Assembly: GCF_019297855.1 (NCBI RefSeq) | Contig: NZ_CP079194.1 | Span: forward strand, 1,909,501 to 1,973,500 | Direction: 5' to 3' | Length of the DNA: 64,000 nucleotides | Source of the DNA: Gymnodinialimonas ceratoperidinii | GTDB lineage: Bacteria > Pseudomonadota > Alphaproteobacteria > Rhodobacterales > Rhodobacteraceae | In this document: positions 8,622-17,562 of the stretch, piece after piece | Layout: each line of letters starts with the position of its first letter | Numbering within the stretch: position 1 is the stretch's first letter | Position numbers and translations under genes: made by a program | Notes under the pieces: model-generated | Told to the model about the DNA's origin: nothing | The model's input: the letters and a program-made list of their open reading frames with translations, nothing else | Databases searched by the model: none

Positions 8622-9188
8622 TCAGGCGTTCTTGACGATCAACAGCGCCCGCGCCGCAGCCTCGGCGCGGATGGCATGTTCGACGTCGGCCGCGTAGCGC
8701 ACTGTATCTCCGGTTTGAACCGAGGCTCGCGCCTCGTCGGACACCACGAGGAGAGCGCCCTCCAGAACCGTCAGATGCTCGACACATCCAGCCTTGTGCG
8801 GCGCGCTTTCCAGCGCCGCGCCGGCGTCGAAGCGGATATCGTAGACCTCGGTCGCGCCAACATCTTCAGGGGCGCTCAGGATCCGGATCTCGCAGCCAGC
8901 CTCCCGATTGCGGATGACCGGCGTGTTGTCGGCGTGGACGACCTCGCGGATCGGTGTGCGGGGCTCTGCCTCGTCATCGAGCAATGAGGCGAAGTCCACT
9001 GCCAAGGCGCGCGTCAGGTTCCACAGGCTCGCGACCGTGGGGCTGCTTTCGCCTCGTTCGATCTGGCTCAGCATGGAGCGGGAGACACCCGAGAGCTTCG
9101 CCAGTGCATCGAGGCTCAATCCCTTGGCGGCACGTTCTTCCTTCAGGCGCGAGGCCAGTCGCGCCGTGATTTCTGCCCTGTCCGTCAT
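8622..9188 (-). CDS. XRE family regulator with C-terminal cupin sensor domain
   Basis: A 188-residue repressor. Residues 8-66 form a Cro/CI helix-turn-helix (RLKEERAAKGLSLDALAKLSGVSRSMLSQIERGESSPTVASLW in two halves). Residues 100-185 form a small cupin with VEHLTVLEGALLVVSDEARASVQTGDTVRYAADVEHAI, typical of PuuR-like regulators that sense a small amine or amino acid. The start at 9188 was chosen because AGGAGG lies 10 bp upstream; the frame extends to 9260 without a better site. A palindrome sits over its promoter, suggesting autorepression, and a similar site lies at kbl. Control of threonine degradation is therefore a reasonable inference, since the XRE gene is only 1.3 kb from kbl. Confidence 0.9.
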   Translation of the reverse strand: MTDRAEITARLASRLKEERAAKGLSLDALAKLSGVSRSMLSQIERGESSPTVASLWNLTRALAVDFASLLDDEAEPRTPIREVVHADNTPVIRNREAGCEIRILSAPEDVGATEVYDIRFDAGAALESAPHKAGCVEHLTVLEGALLVVSDEARASVQTGDTVRYAADVEHAIRAEAAARALLIVKNA

Positions 9189-9214
9189 GCCGAAGCCGCC
9201 TCCTGTGGTGCGGC

Positions 9215-9230
9215 GTCCAATATATCGGAC
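9215..9230. promoter_or_regulatory. Palindrome over the XRE-cupin promoter, probable autoregulatory operator
   Basis: GTCCAATATATCGGAC is a 16-bp near-perfect palindrome with a single mismatched pair. On the minus strand its centre supplies TATATT, a good -10, 27 bp before the XRE start codon. AT-rich centres flanked by GTCC/GGAC half-sites suit a dimeric XRE regulator. Its role as operator is inferred. Confidence 0.5.
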
Positions 9231-9699
9231 AGGTGCGGCCTGTCCACGGACGTGCTTCATTTACATGCTGGCTGATTTCCCTTCGCTATTCGCCAAAACG
9301 GTCACGTCACTGGGTCTGTTCCTGCAGAGGGAATCGGCGACGTAGTGGGCTCATGCTAGCGGCCTGCCGTTGCGTAATCGTTAAATCGCCATGAAATTTG
9401 TGGACGCGATCAGGTCTCGATCGGTCACACTGACGCGCAAGTACCCGAGGCGCCGCGACCTGTCTTTGCGCGCAAGACCATGCATCTCAAGTCGCCTTGC
9501 GTCATTGGCACTTCAGCCCGCTTTATCGGCCCGTAACCTCCCCCAACATCGCACCGATCCAAGCACTGGAACCGCAGCGACAACCCGCACGTGCGCCGCC
9601 AATCCCCCTCAAACCAGCCTTCTCCTCTACGCAAGCGCCACCAAATTTCGCCACATTCCGAGCCTAGCTTCGATCGGAACGGGTATAAGGAAGTTAAGA
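9231..9699. other. Long non-coding region before the LuxR-type gene
   Basis: About 470 bp without a convincing gene. A plus-strand frame open from 9391 runs into the LuxR-type gene, but its composition lacks the codon pattern of the neighbours, no ribosome site supports 9391, and a strong one supports 9700. The region therefore holds the promoter and a possibly long leader. I see no clear terminator, tRNA or repeat in it. Confidence 0.5.
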
Positions 9700-10317
9700 A
9701 TGACAAAAGTGATCGTCACGTTGGCTATCGGAGTTGGGCTGGTGGGGGCACTCAAAACCGGTCTGGCACTGGAGTTCCTGGTGCCTCAGGCGCAACAAAG
9801 CCCCACATTGATCGTCGGTCTCTTCATTTCGCTATGCGGCGTGACAGCCAGCGTCGCGGCCGGAACACTCTATTGTTTTCGCGCGCATTTCGAAGATCAA
9901 AGCCCGGTCCGTCCGGAGCCTGTCACGGCACATGGCATCACAAAAGAAGCGGTCATCCAGCGCCACGCGCGTCAATGGGGTCTGTCCCAGGCCGAGAGCG
10001 ACGTGGCTCTTTTCGTGGCCAAGGGTTTTTCCAACGCCGAGGTTGCCGACATGCGTGGTTGCGCCATTGCGACGGTGAAATCTCAGCTTGGCAGCATTTA
10101 CCAGAAATCCGGTCTTGAGACGCGTTATCAGTTGATGGCTTTCGTCACCGACGAGGTCTGCACCCTCGCTCAGACGACCGACACGCCGATGGCGGATGTG
10201 TCGAACGTCACCGAGCTTCCCGTCGAGAAGAAGCGCCGCCGGTCCGCCGTGGATCGCGCCGCGGATGCCTCCTCGGCCATTGATTCGCCCTTGCCGCGCG
10301 CCGCCGCTCAGGCCTAA
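9700..10317 (+). CDS. Membrane-anchored LuxR-type helix-turn-helix protein
   Basis: A 205-residue protein with two N-terminal transmembrane helices (about residues 3-25 and 32-56) followed by a cytoplasmic LuxR/FixJ DNA-binding domain around residues 90-155, with GLSQAESDVALFVAKGFSNAEVADMRG and AIATVKSQLGSIYQKSGL. There is no receiver or autoinducer domain, so the input is probably sensed at the membrane or through abundance. The tail is basic and then Ala-rich. ATG at 9700 follows AAGGAAG at a good distance. It is convergent with the Tad locus. Regulation of pilus genes is a guess from proximity only. Confidence 0.85.
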   Translation: MTKVIVTLAIGVGLVGALKTGLALEFLVPQAQQSPTLIVGLFISLCGVTASVAAGTLYCFRAHFEDQSPVRPEPVTAHGITKEAVIQRHARQWGLSQAESDVALFVAKGFSNAEVADMRGCAIATVKSQLGSIYQKSGLETRYQLMAFVTDEVCTLAQTTDTPMADVSNVTELPVEKKRRRSAVDRAADASSAIDSPLPRAAAQA

Positions 10318-10351
10318 CGCCTCATTCGCAAACGTCGTAATACCCGTTGAG

Positions 10352-10375
10352 GCCAGCACGGACCCCTGTGCTGGC
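10352..10375. terminator. Stem-loop between convergent LuxR-type and tadG genes
   Basis: Perfect 8-bp stem GCCAGCAC / GTGCTGGC with an 8-base loop, followed on the plus strand by TTTCG. It lies 34 bp after the LuxR-type stop and 27 bp after the tadG stop, suiting a bidirectional transcription end. The T-run is short, so confidence is moderate. Confidence 0.5.
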
Positions 10376-10402
10376 TTTCGCATGTCGGGTGAGAAGGCGT
10401 GT

Positions 10403-12187
10403 TCACTGGACAAGTTGCACCCGCTCGCAATGGTAGCCGGTCAGGGTCAGCTCGCCCTCGCCAAGGCTGAGGCCGGCGGCGTCCAGCGCGCCGTCCAGCG
10501 CCGCGTCGAGAGGTGTCGCAAGGGTCGTCAGGAGGCGGTCGGGAAGCAAGGCCAGCAGTGTGTTGACCAGACCGCTGAGCGCCGAGGTCACGAGCCCCTG
10601 GTCCGCGGGGTTGACCCGGATGTCGACCGTGCCCGGTGACAGGAGGGTGCTGATCGCGGTGCCCAGAAGATTGCCGGTGCCGAACCGGCGGGTCACGTTG
10701 CCTGTCTCCCAATCTTGGGACGTGTAGGCGACTTCCTCCACCCGCGATTCTCCGACGGAGGCGCTGGAGCGGATCTGGATCGTGAGATCGACGCTCGTCA
10801 GCAGCAGGCTCAATGACACGTCGAGGAAATCCGCGTAGTCGAGATCCGCCTCGTCGAGGGCGCTGCCTGTGGTCAGGGCGCTCGTGTCGAACTCGCCAAG
10901 GTGCAGCGTCGCGAGGGATACGCCGTCGGTGGGCGACAGGGGGCGGTGCGAGGTGGAGAACCGCGCGATGCTATCGGAGGGCGCGGAGACGGCGCAATTC
11001 AGCTCGGTCAGCGTGGCGGTCGCGCCTGCCAATTCCAGATAAAGCGGGATCTCGAGGCGCGTCGCGGTCACGCCGACGCCGAGATTGCCGAGGATGCTGG
11101 GCGATATCTCGACATCCGTGGTCACGCGCGCGGCGGCGCTGTGCAGGGTCGTGCCTTCCTCTCCGATGGCCACCCAACCGGACTCCGCCGGGCGCTCCTG
11201 CAGGTCGAGACTGGCATCAATCGAGAGCAGCGCGGGGTTCGAGGCACTGACGCTCAAATCGGAGGTCGAGGTGCTGTCGGCGGCGTCGGCTGCGGCAAGC
11301 AACACGTCGAGCGCAGTGACTTCGGTTTCCGACAGGAATTCGGTCAGCGTAAGGCCAAGCTCGCGGTCGTCGGCGGCGAAAATGTCGCTGATCTCGACCT
11401 GAATGGAAGCGGGCAGGGTGGTGAACTGCGCCAGTTGCGCCGACAGGCCGGAGGGCAGGACGTCGATCATCGACCGCACCAGATCCGACAGGCTGGGGCG
11501 CAGGGTCAGGACGTCCGCGGGATTGAGCGGGTCATAGGCCAGCCGGGAGGCCAGCGTCTCCATGAGCTCGGTCGTGTCGATCCGAGCGCTGGCGAGCACG
11601 TTTTGATCCGCGAGCGAGAGCGAGATGGCCGCGTTCAACTGTTGTGACAGCAGCGCCGAGAGGGCGGCCGGATCCATCGACAGGAAGCGGGAGCCGAGGG
11701 TGAAGCTCGCCGCCCCGGTCCGCGCGGCGGTGGCGGTGGTCCAAAGCGGTACGCTATCGTCTTCGCTGATCAGCTGGCCGAAGGTAAGCGGCGCTTCCGA
11801 GCGCAAGCGCAGGGCCACGGCGTTGACGCCCGGTGCGCCCTGCTCCAGCGGCTGAAACCGCGCCTCTCGCGCGATGGCGGGGTTGCGCAGGTAGCGGCCG
11901 AACTGAACCTCCTCAACGGCCGCGGGGTCCAACCCGTTGCCATCGAGCATCTCGGCAATCCGGGCGTCGGCGTCGTCCAGATCGGCGGCGGTGCCAAGGG
12001 CGGTGAGGTCGTTGTAGGTCTGTAGCTGCGCGCGGTCGCGGTAGATCACGGCAATGTCGGTGCCGAAGGCTACGAAGATCAGCAACACGGTCAGCAAGAG
12101 CGCGACAAGCACGGCGGCCGCGCCCTCTTCCGAGCGGCCATAGGCGCGCATCAGCCGGGCGATGGTGGGGGAGGGGTTAATAGGCAA
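10403..12187 (-). CDS. tadG: TadG-like pilus assembly protein
   Basis: A 594-residue protein with one N-terminal transmembrane helix (EEGAAAVLVALLLTVLLIFV, about residues 20-45), the TadE/TadG-type segment placing a large domain outside the inner membrane. The remainder is rich in Ala, Ser, Thr and Leu with few recognisable motifs; I see no von Willebrand motif. The start is TTG at 12187 with GGAGGGGAG eight bases upstream; ATG at 12151 has no ribosome site and would cut into the N-terminal region. It overlaps the end of tadE by 11 bp. It is the last gene of the pilus block. Its role, inferred from TadG, is in assembly or anchoring of the Flp pilus. Confidence 0.8.
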   Translation of the reverse strand: MPINPSPTIARLMRAYGRSEEGAAAVLVALLLTVLLIFVAFGTDIAVIYRDRAQLQTYNDLTALGTAADLDDADARIAEMLDGNGLDPAAVEEVQFGRYLRNPAIAREARFQPLEQGAPGVNAVALRLRSEAPLTFGQLISEDDSVPLWTTATAARTGAASFTLGSRFLSMDPAALSALLSQQLNAAISLSLADQNVLASARIDTTELMETLASRLAYDPLNPADVLTLRPSLSDLVRSMIDVLPSGLSAQLAQFTTLPASIQVEISDIFAADDRELGLTLTEFLSETEVTALDVLLAAADAADSTSTSDLSVSASNPALLSIDASLDLQERPAESGWVAIGEEGTTLHSAAARVTTDVEISPSILGNLGVGVTATRLEIPLYLELAGATATLTELNCAVSAPSDSIARFSTSHRPLSPTDGVSLATLHLGEFDTSALTTGSALDEADLDYADFLDVSLSLLLTSVDLTIQIRSSASVGESRVEEVAYTSQDWETGNVTRRFGTGNLLGTAISTLLSPGTVDIRVNPADQGLVTSALSGLVNTLLALLPDRLLTTLATPLDAALDGALDAAGLSLGEGELTLTGYHCERVQLVQ

Positions 12188-12608
12188 GATAGGCGCTCCC
12201 CTCCAGATGGGTCATCTCGATGCCGAGGATGCCGCTCGCCAGATCGACGATCGACCCGTCGATGGCATAGCGGACGTCCACCCGGATGTTGGCGGACGGA
12301 GATGAGGCCACGGCGACGGTGGGTGCGATGGAGGACTGGACCAGCAGCGGGTAATTGGCGGAGGCATTGTCGAGATAGGCCTGTGCCAGCTCGCGCCTCT
12401 CATCCGTCGTGATGCCTGCGACACTGGCGCGTGCCGAGGAGCCGGCCAATTGCTGCACCGAATGGCTGAGCGCCATGGCATAGCCGATCACGACGATCCC
12501 GAAGAGCAGACCGAAAAGCAGCGGCGCGAGCAGCACGAATTCAATCGCGACGGCACCGTTTTCACGGCGGGTGAAGTGCCGGAGGGGGGTGATCAGCTTG
12601 GTCATCAT
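12177..12608 (-). CDS. tadE: TadE-like minor pseudopilin
   Basis: A 143-residue protein with the TadE signature ENGAVAIEFVLLAPLLFGLLFGIVVIGYAMA around residues 16-46: a charged leader, the A-x-E-F motif cut by a TadV-type prepilin peptidase, and a hydrophobic helix. TadE and TadF are pseudopilins processed like Flp. Two adjacent ATG codons start the gene, and 8 bp separate it from the tadC stop. The C-terminus overlaps tadG. No prepilin peptidase is in the window, so processing must depend on a gene elsewhere. Confidence 0.88.
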   Translation of the reverse strand: MMTKLITPLRHFTRRENGAVAIEFVLLAPLLFGLLFGIVVIGYAMALSHSVQQLAGSSARASVAGITTDERRELAQAYLDNASANYPLLVQSSIAPTVAVASSPSANIRVDVRYAIDGSIVDLASGILGIEMTHLEGSAYLAY

Positions 12609-12616
12609 GCCTCCAC

Positions 12617-13585
12617 TCAGCCCGCGCCGAAGATGTTGTCGATGATGCTGATGGCGGCGGGGCCGATCAGCACGACGAAGACGGCGGGCATGATGCAGAA
12701 GATCAGCGGCACGGTCATGATGACGGGCAGGCGGGCGGCCTTTTCCTCGACCCGCAACAGCCGATCGCTGCGCATCTCGGCCATCAGGGTCTTCATCGCC
12801 TTGGAAAACGGCGTGCCGTAGCGGTCTGATTGATCAAGGGTCTGGGTAAAGACGCCGATCTCGGGCAGGGGGACGCGGTCCGACAGGCTCTCATAGGCGC
12901 TGCGACGGTCGTTGGTCATGCGCATTTCGGCAACCATCTGAAGCACTTCCGCGGATAGCTCAGGATGTGCGACGGCGATTTCTCGCGCCACCCGTTGCAG
13001 GGCGGGCTGTGGGCCGAGGCCGGCTTCGCTGGTGATGACCAGAAGCTCCAGCAAGTCCGGCACCCCGGCACGTATGCGGTTGAGGCGGTTCTTGCGCATC
13101 GTGTCGAGCGCGATGTCGACACCTTTGGAGATCGCCAGCGCCGCGGCGACCTTGGTGGCGAGGGGGATCATCAACGCCTCGTGCGGCGCGCGTGTGAGCA
13201 TCACCCAGGCGATGCCGATGGCGGCCGTCGCGAGGGGCAGGAGCGTCTTGGCGAAGGCGTAGATCATCAACGCGTCGCGGTCCTTGAACCCGGCGGAGCG
13301 CAGATCGGCCGCGGACTTTGAGGCTTCGCCGCCCAGAAGCACGGACAGGCGCTCTCCCATCCGGGCGATGATCGTCAAAAGCGCGGACCGCGCGCGGGTC
13401 AGAAGCGGCGCGTCAGGCTCGCCTGTCAGGGCGTCGCGGCCCTTCGCGCGACCGGCGGCACACATCAAACGCGCCTCGGTCACCGATTTCGTCCGGGCAT
13501 CGGCAATCAGCGCCGCGCAGGCCAGAAGACCGAGGCTCAGGCCACCGAACGCCAGCCAGAAAATGCTGCTGTCGCCGTTCAGCAT
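12617..13585 (-). CDS. tadC: TadC, Tad pilus inner-membrane platform protein
   Basis: A 322-residue type II secretion F-domain protein. An N-terminal transmembrane helix is followed by a cytoplasmic region, two further helices near residues 90-150, the conserved F-domain stretch RAGVPDLLELLVITSEAGLGPQPALQRV, a helical bundle, and a last hydrophobic segment MTVPLIFCIMPAVFVVLIGPAAI. TadB and TadC form the platform on which the ATPase TadA works. The order tadA-tadB-tadC-tadE is the usual one. The gene lies 30 bp downstream of tadB. Confidence 0.93.
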   Translation of the reverse strand: MLNGDSSIFWLAFGGLSLGLLACAALIADARTKSVTEARLMCAAGRAKGRDALTGEPDAPLLTRARSALLTIIARMGERLSVLLGGEASKSAADLRSAGFKDRDALMIYAFAKTLLPLATAAIGIAWVMLTRAPHEALMIPLATKVAAALAISKGVDIALDTMRKNRLNRIRAGVPDLLELLVITSEAGLGPQPALQRVAREIAVAHPELSAEVLQMVAEMRMTNDRRSAYESLSDRVPLPEIGVFTQTLDQSDRYGTPFSKAMKTLMAEMRSDRLLRVEEKAARLPVIMTVPLIFCIMPAVFVVLIGPAAISIIDNIFGAG

Positions 13586-13615
13586 CCTGCGCCCTCCGCG
13601 CTATGGTGCTCGCGA

Positions 13616-14575
13616 TCAAACATCGAGCCGCCCCATGCGGATCATCATCAGGACGCCGATGATGATGCCGACCAATCCGGCAACCAGCAGCTTCACCCCG
13701 CGAGGGTCAAAGAACAGCGGCGAGAGGTAATCGGCGTTGAGGACGAAGATGACCCCGGTGATGCCGAAGGGCAGGGAGGCGAGGATCACGGCAGAGGCGC
13801 GGGCTTCCGAGGACAGCGCGCGGGCCTTCTGCTTCAGGCGCCGCCGGTCGCGCAGCTGCTGCGCGAGGTTCTCGATGGTGTCGACAAGATTGCCGCCGGT
13901 CTCGGTCTGCAAGGAGGTCGCGACCCCGAAGAAATTTGCCTCGGGCGTCGGCATCCGGTGGGCGAGGTCGGTGAAGGTGTCGGCCAAACCCGTGCCGAGG
14001 GTCAATTGACCGTGACAGATCGCGAACTCGGAGCGCAGCGGCTCGGGCGCGTTCTCGACCACGATGGCGAGGGAATCCGCAACGGGACGCCCGGCCTTCA
14101 GGCCACGCGCGAAGACGTCCAGCGCTTCGGGGAGCAACAGGGTGAAGGCAGCGATGCGGCGCGCGTAGGACAGCCTGAGGATCAGGACGAGCACGATGGC
14201 AGGAATGATCGCGGCCAGAAGCGCTGCGAGAAACGGGGGCTGGCGCAGGCCGAGCGTGAGGCCGGCGAAAAGGATCAGCACCGCGATCCCCACCTGCGCG
14301 AGGCATTCGGTGACGGACAGGCGCAGGCCAGCCCGGCGCAGGGCCGCCTCGAGTTGCCCCAGAAGCCGCGCAACACCAGTGGCATTCGCAGCGGAAGAGG
14401 CACTGGATTTCCGGCGCGAGGGGGCGCTGGTATGGGCAATCTGGCGGGCGGGCAGGGCACGCTCGATCCGCTCCAGATGCGCACGACGACGGCGGTCGAG
14501 CGCGATCAACGCGCCCAGAACCATCGCTGCCAGCATGACGCCGCCGAGGATCAGAAAGAGAATATCAAGCCCCAT
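13616..14575 (-). CDS. tadB: TadB, Tad pilus inner-membrane platform protein
   Basis: A 319-residue F-domain membrane protein, the partner of TadC. It begins with a transmembrane helix (LDILFLILGGVMLAAMVLGALIAL), has two central helices near residues 95-145, then the F domain with LLLPEALDVFARGLKAGRPVADSLAIV and the TadB-typical QTETGGNLVDTIENLAQQLRDRRRLKQKARALSSEARASA region, and ends with two helices. The gene starts 3 bp after the tadA stop, so the two are translated together. Confidence 0.94.
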   Translation of the reverse strand: MGLDILFLILGGVMLAAMVLGALIALDRRRRAHLERIERALPARQIAHTSAPSRRKSSASSAANATGVARLLGQLEAALRRAGLRLSVTECLAQVGIAVLILFAGLTLGLRQPPFLAALLAAIIPAIVLVLILRLSYARRIAAFTLLLPEALDVFARGLKAGRPVADSLAIVVENAPEPLRSEFAICHGQLTLGTGLADTFTDLAHRMPTPEANFFGVATSLQTETGGNLVDTIENLAQQLRDRRRLKQKARALSSEARASAVILASLPFGITGVIFVLNADYLSPLFFDPRGVKLLVAGLVGIIIGVLMMIRMGRLDV

Positions 14576-14578
14576 GGT

Positions 14579-16240
14579 TCACCGCGCTCCGAGGATCCGA
14601 TCGAGATCGTCCCCAAGGCCGTATTCAGCCGCACGGGTCGCAAAGTTCGGGCGATAGCCGGAATGCACGAACTGCCCCTGAACCGCGGCGCGGGTGCTGT
14701 CGGGCGACACGTCGAAACGGAAGATTTCCTGCAGCGTGATCGCATCCTCGGCCAGTCCCGCGATCTCCGAGATCGAGGTGATGCGGCGGTGTCCGTCGCG
14801 CATCCGGCTGACCTGAACGACAAGGTGCACGGCATCTGCCAGCTGTTTGCGCACGACGCCCGCGCCCGGAGCATAACCGGCGAGCGCCGCCATGCTCTCC
14901 ACCCGGGTCAGCGCCTCGCGCGGGGAATTGGCGTGGAGCGTCGACATGGAGCCGTCGTGGCCGGTGTTCATCGCTTGCAGGAGGTCCAATACCTCGTCGC
15001 CACGGATCTCGCCGATGATGATCCGGTCCGGCCGCATCCGCAGGGCGTTGCGCACCAGCGTGCGGGTCGTGACCTCGCCACTGCCCTCGATCGAGGGGGG
15101 ACGGGTCTCGAAGCGAACGACGTGAGGCTGTTGCAGACGCAGTTCGGCGGCGTCCTCGATGGTGACGATTCGCTCATCGCGGGGAATGAACTCGGACAGC
15201 GCGTTCATCAACGTCGTCTTGCCCGAGCCGGTGCCGCCGGAGATGAGGATATTGAGCCGCAGAAGCGAGGCGAGACCAAGAAAGCCCGCCATCTGCGCAG
15301 AGAGCGAGCCGCCCTGCACCAGCGTGTCGAACTTGACGGCGCGGTTGGGGAATTTCCGGATCGTGATGGTGGGACCGTCAATGGCCAGCGGCGGAATGGC
15401 GACGTTGACGCGGCTGCCGTCGGGCAGACGGGCGTCGACCATCGGCTGCGCCTCGTCGATCCGGCGGCCCACGTCGGCCACGATACGCGTTGCCACGCCC
15501 AGAACATGGGCGTTGTCACGGAACCGCACCGGGGTCAGCGTCAGCTTGCCACCGCGTTCCACGTAAACCTGATCGGGTCCGTTCACCATGATGTCCGAGA
15601 TCGTGTCATCGGCAAGCAGCGCTTCCAGCGGGCCCAGACCCAACATGTCGGCAAGGATCGTGCCGACCAGATCGGCAATCTCGGTGCCGTTGAGCTGCAG
15701 CTTCCGCTCGCTGGACAGGTCCGAGATGGCGGCGCGGATGTTCTCTTCCTGCTCGCGGCGGCTTTGCCCGGCAACCGCGGCGAAATCCATGCGCTTGGAC
15801 AGCGCCAGGGTGATCTCGTTGGCCATGCGCAGGCGCGACATGGTCTCGTCCATTCCGCCGTTCACCGAGGCGGTCGATGCGGGCTGGTTCTTGTAAGCCG
15901 ATAGATCGGGGCCGGAGGGCGTGTCGGCTTCCGGGGAGCTTGCGGCGGGCGCGTTGGATTTCGCGAATTTCGGGGTGATCACCTGCGACGCCTCGGACGG
16001 GCGGACAGGCGCGGTGAAGTCTCCGGCGCTGTCATCAGCAGCCAGGATGGCGGCGGCCTGGGTCAGGATCTGTCGTTGCAGCGCAAGCGGCCAGGGGTGG
16101 CCGCTGTCCTCGACCACGAGCGTGATCGCCGCGTTGGCGCGGTCCGTGGGCGAAAGGCCATGGGCGTCGATGCGCCGGGCGAGGTCTACGACGTGCTCCA
16201 GCGCCTCGCGCAGGGAGGGCTGTTCAATATGAAGGGTCAT
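14579..16240 (-). CDS. tadA: TadA/CpaF secretion ATPase of the Tad pilus
   Basis: A 553-residue hexameric GSPII_E-type ATPase that powers Flp pilus assembly. The first 160 residues are a variable, partly disordered region. The CpaF core carries [23 protein letters not shown], the Walker A motif [15 protein letters not shown] near residue 335, the Asp box [23 protein letters not shown], and Walker B with [32 protein letters not shown]. It joins cpaE by an ATGA overlap and tadB by a 3-bp gap. The length, slightly above the usual 420-500, comes from the N-terminal extension. Confidence 0.95.
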   Translation of the reverse strand: MTLHIEQPSLREALEHVVDLARRIDAHGLSPTDRANAAITLVVEDSGHPWPLALQRQILTQAAAILAADDSAGDFTAPVRPSEASQVITPKFAKSNAPAASSPEADTPSGPDLSAYKNQPASTASVNGGMDETMSRLRMANEITLALSKRMDFAAVAGQSRREQEENIRAAISDLSSERKLQLNGTEIADLVGTILADMLGLGPLEALLADDTISDIMVNGPDQVYVERGGKLTLTPVRFRDNAHVLGVATRIVADVGRRIDEAQPMVDARLPDGSRVNVAIPPLAIDGPTITIRKFPNRAVKFDTLVQGGSLSAQMAGFLGLASLLRLNILISGGTGSGKTTLMNALSEFIPRDERIVTIEDAAELRLQQPHVVRFETRPPSIEGSGEVTTRTLVRNALRMRPDRIIIGEIRGDEVLDLLQAMNTGHDGSMSTLHANSPREALTRVESMAALAGYAPGAGVVRKQLADAVHLVVQVSRMRDGHRRITSISEIAGLAEDAITLQEIFRFDVSPDSTRAAVQGQFVHSGYRPNFATRAAEYGLGDDLDRILGAR

Positions 16241-17475
16241 CCTGCCACCCGCTTGAGCAGACCGCGGCGCGGCGCCGATTTTGGCGCGGGCTCAGCCACG
16301 GGCTTGGCGAGCTCGGCGCAGAGCGCCTTCACCGTTTTGCCGTAGGGTGCCCGCGGCTGCCGGGCCACCAGAGGCGCACCGGCGCGGTGGGCCCGCAGGA
16401 TCGCGGCGTCACTGCGCGGCAGGGTGTAGCGCAGCTCCATGCTCAGCGCCTTCGACATGTCCTTCACGGACAGCCCGGCATCCCGGCGCAGCTCGGTCAG
16501 GACCGGGATCACGGTCAGCTCCGGCGCGGCCTCTTTCAACGCGTCGAGCATGCGCACCGCCGCGTGGACGCCGGAGTAGCCGCCCGGCACCACCAGAACG
16601 AGGCGGTGGAGCGTCTCGAGCAGCGCCGGCTTGCGCAGCAGCAGATCGCGCGGCGCATCAAGCACGGTGGCGTCGAAGTGGTCCGAGAGCGTGGGGATCA
16701 ACCGCGTCATGCCTTCACAGGCACGGGTATCATCGCCGCCGTGGTGGAGATGGGCGGAATAGATCGAGAGCGTGTCGCTCATCTGGTCCATCGAAGCGTT
16801 GAGAAACGTCTCGTCAACCCGGTCGGGCGCCGAGAGCGCTTCCAACATGCCGGGCGTGGGATTGCGGTTCAGGTCACAAGCGATCGAGCCGAAATGCAGA
16901 TCGCCGTCGATCAGGGCGGTGCGCTTGGCACCCTTTTTCTGCGTGGCGAGCGTATAGGCGAGGTTCTGGGCCAGAACGCTGGCCCCCACGCCGCCGTTGG
17001 AGCCGGTCACGCCGATGCGCAGCGCAGGCTCTGCTGCCAGGGCGGCCACGGCCTCGGGGGCGGTCGCGGGGTCGTTGGCGGGCGTCCGGGTCAGCGACTC
17101 GACGATATCGGCCGAGCGCACGGGGAAGGGAAAGTAATCAACCGCCCCTGCCGCCACGATGGCGCGGTAGGTAGTGATGTCGTTCTGCTGACCGAAGACC
17201 ACGACGCGGGCGCCGGTCCGGTGGATTTCGGCAACGCTCTCGCAGGCGGTGGAGAGGGGCAGATTGCCGATCTCCGTCAACAGGATGTGGGAGGCTTTCT
17301 CGGCGTCCGCCACGCGGGCCGCGCCGCTGACACCGCCACCGAAGAGGGCGGGCTCGTCACTGCCGATGTTCGCCGCAAGCTCCCGCGCTACCGCAGCACC
17401 CTGCTCGGTGCAGACATAAGCGGTGATGGGGCTTTGCAGAGGGGCGACTGCGGCAGGTTTGACGAGCGACGGCAT
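16237..17475 (-). CDS. cpaE: CpaE/TadZ-like pilus localisation ATPase
   Basis: A 412-residue protein with an N-terminal receiver-like domain (to about residue 125) and a MinD/ParA-type P-loop domain (GVTGSNGGVGASVLAQNLAYTLA near residue 155; ALIDGDLHFGSIACDLN; VVLDAPRDLL-like strand). The P-loop lacks the signature lysine and the GK(T/S) of active ParA proteins, as is common for TadZ/CpaE, which bind rather than cycle nucleotide and position the pilus machine. AGGAGG precedes ATG 17475; the frame extends upstream without support. It sits between flp and tadA; cpaB, cpaC and cpaD, often beside it, are absent here. Confidence 0.9.
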   Translation of the reverse strand: MPSLVKPAAVAPLQSPITAYVCTEQGAAVARELAANIGSDEPALFGGGVSGAARVADAEKASHILLTEIGNLPLSTACESVAEIHRTGARVVVFGQQNDITTYRAIVAAGAVDYFPFPVRSADIVESLTRTPANDPATAPEAVAALAAEPALRIGVTGSNGGVGASVLAQNLAYTLATQKKGAKRTALIDGDLHFGSIACDLNRNPTPGMLEALSAPDRVDETFLNASMDQMSDTLSIYSAHLHHGGDDTRACEGMTRLIPTLSDHFDATVLDAPRDLLLRKPALLETLHRLVLVVPGGYSGVHAAVRMLDALKEAAPELTVIPVLTELRRDAGLSVKDMSKALSMELRYTLPRSDAAILRAHRAGAPLVARQPRAPYGKTVKALCAELAKPVAEPAPKSAPRRGLLKRVAG

Positions 17476-17513
17476 GGGAGCCTCCTGAAGAACGCTGAAA
17501 AAGAATGGAGGTG

Positions 17514-17550
17514 CCCGCGGAACGTCCGGGTACAAGTGTCGTTCCGCGGG
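17514..17550 (-). terminator. Stem-loop between flp and cpaE, probable attenuator
   Basis: Perfect 11-bp stem CCCGCGGAACG / CGTTCCGCGGG with a 15-base loop, 12 bp past the flp stop and before the cpaE ribosome site. A T-rich stretch follows about ten bases after the stem on the minus strand. Such hairpins after pilin genes allow abundant pilin mRNA with partial read-through to the assembly genes. Confidence 0.6.
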
Positions 17551-17562
17551 ACTTTGTAAGAC

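Noticed and set aside
13958..15904. A 648-codon open frame on the plus strand across tadB and tadA
   Set aside because: It lies antisense to clearly conserved pilus genes. Its translation is rich in Arg, Gly and His without domains, typical of antisense frames in GC-rich DNA.
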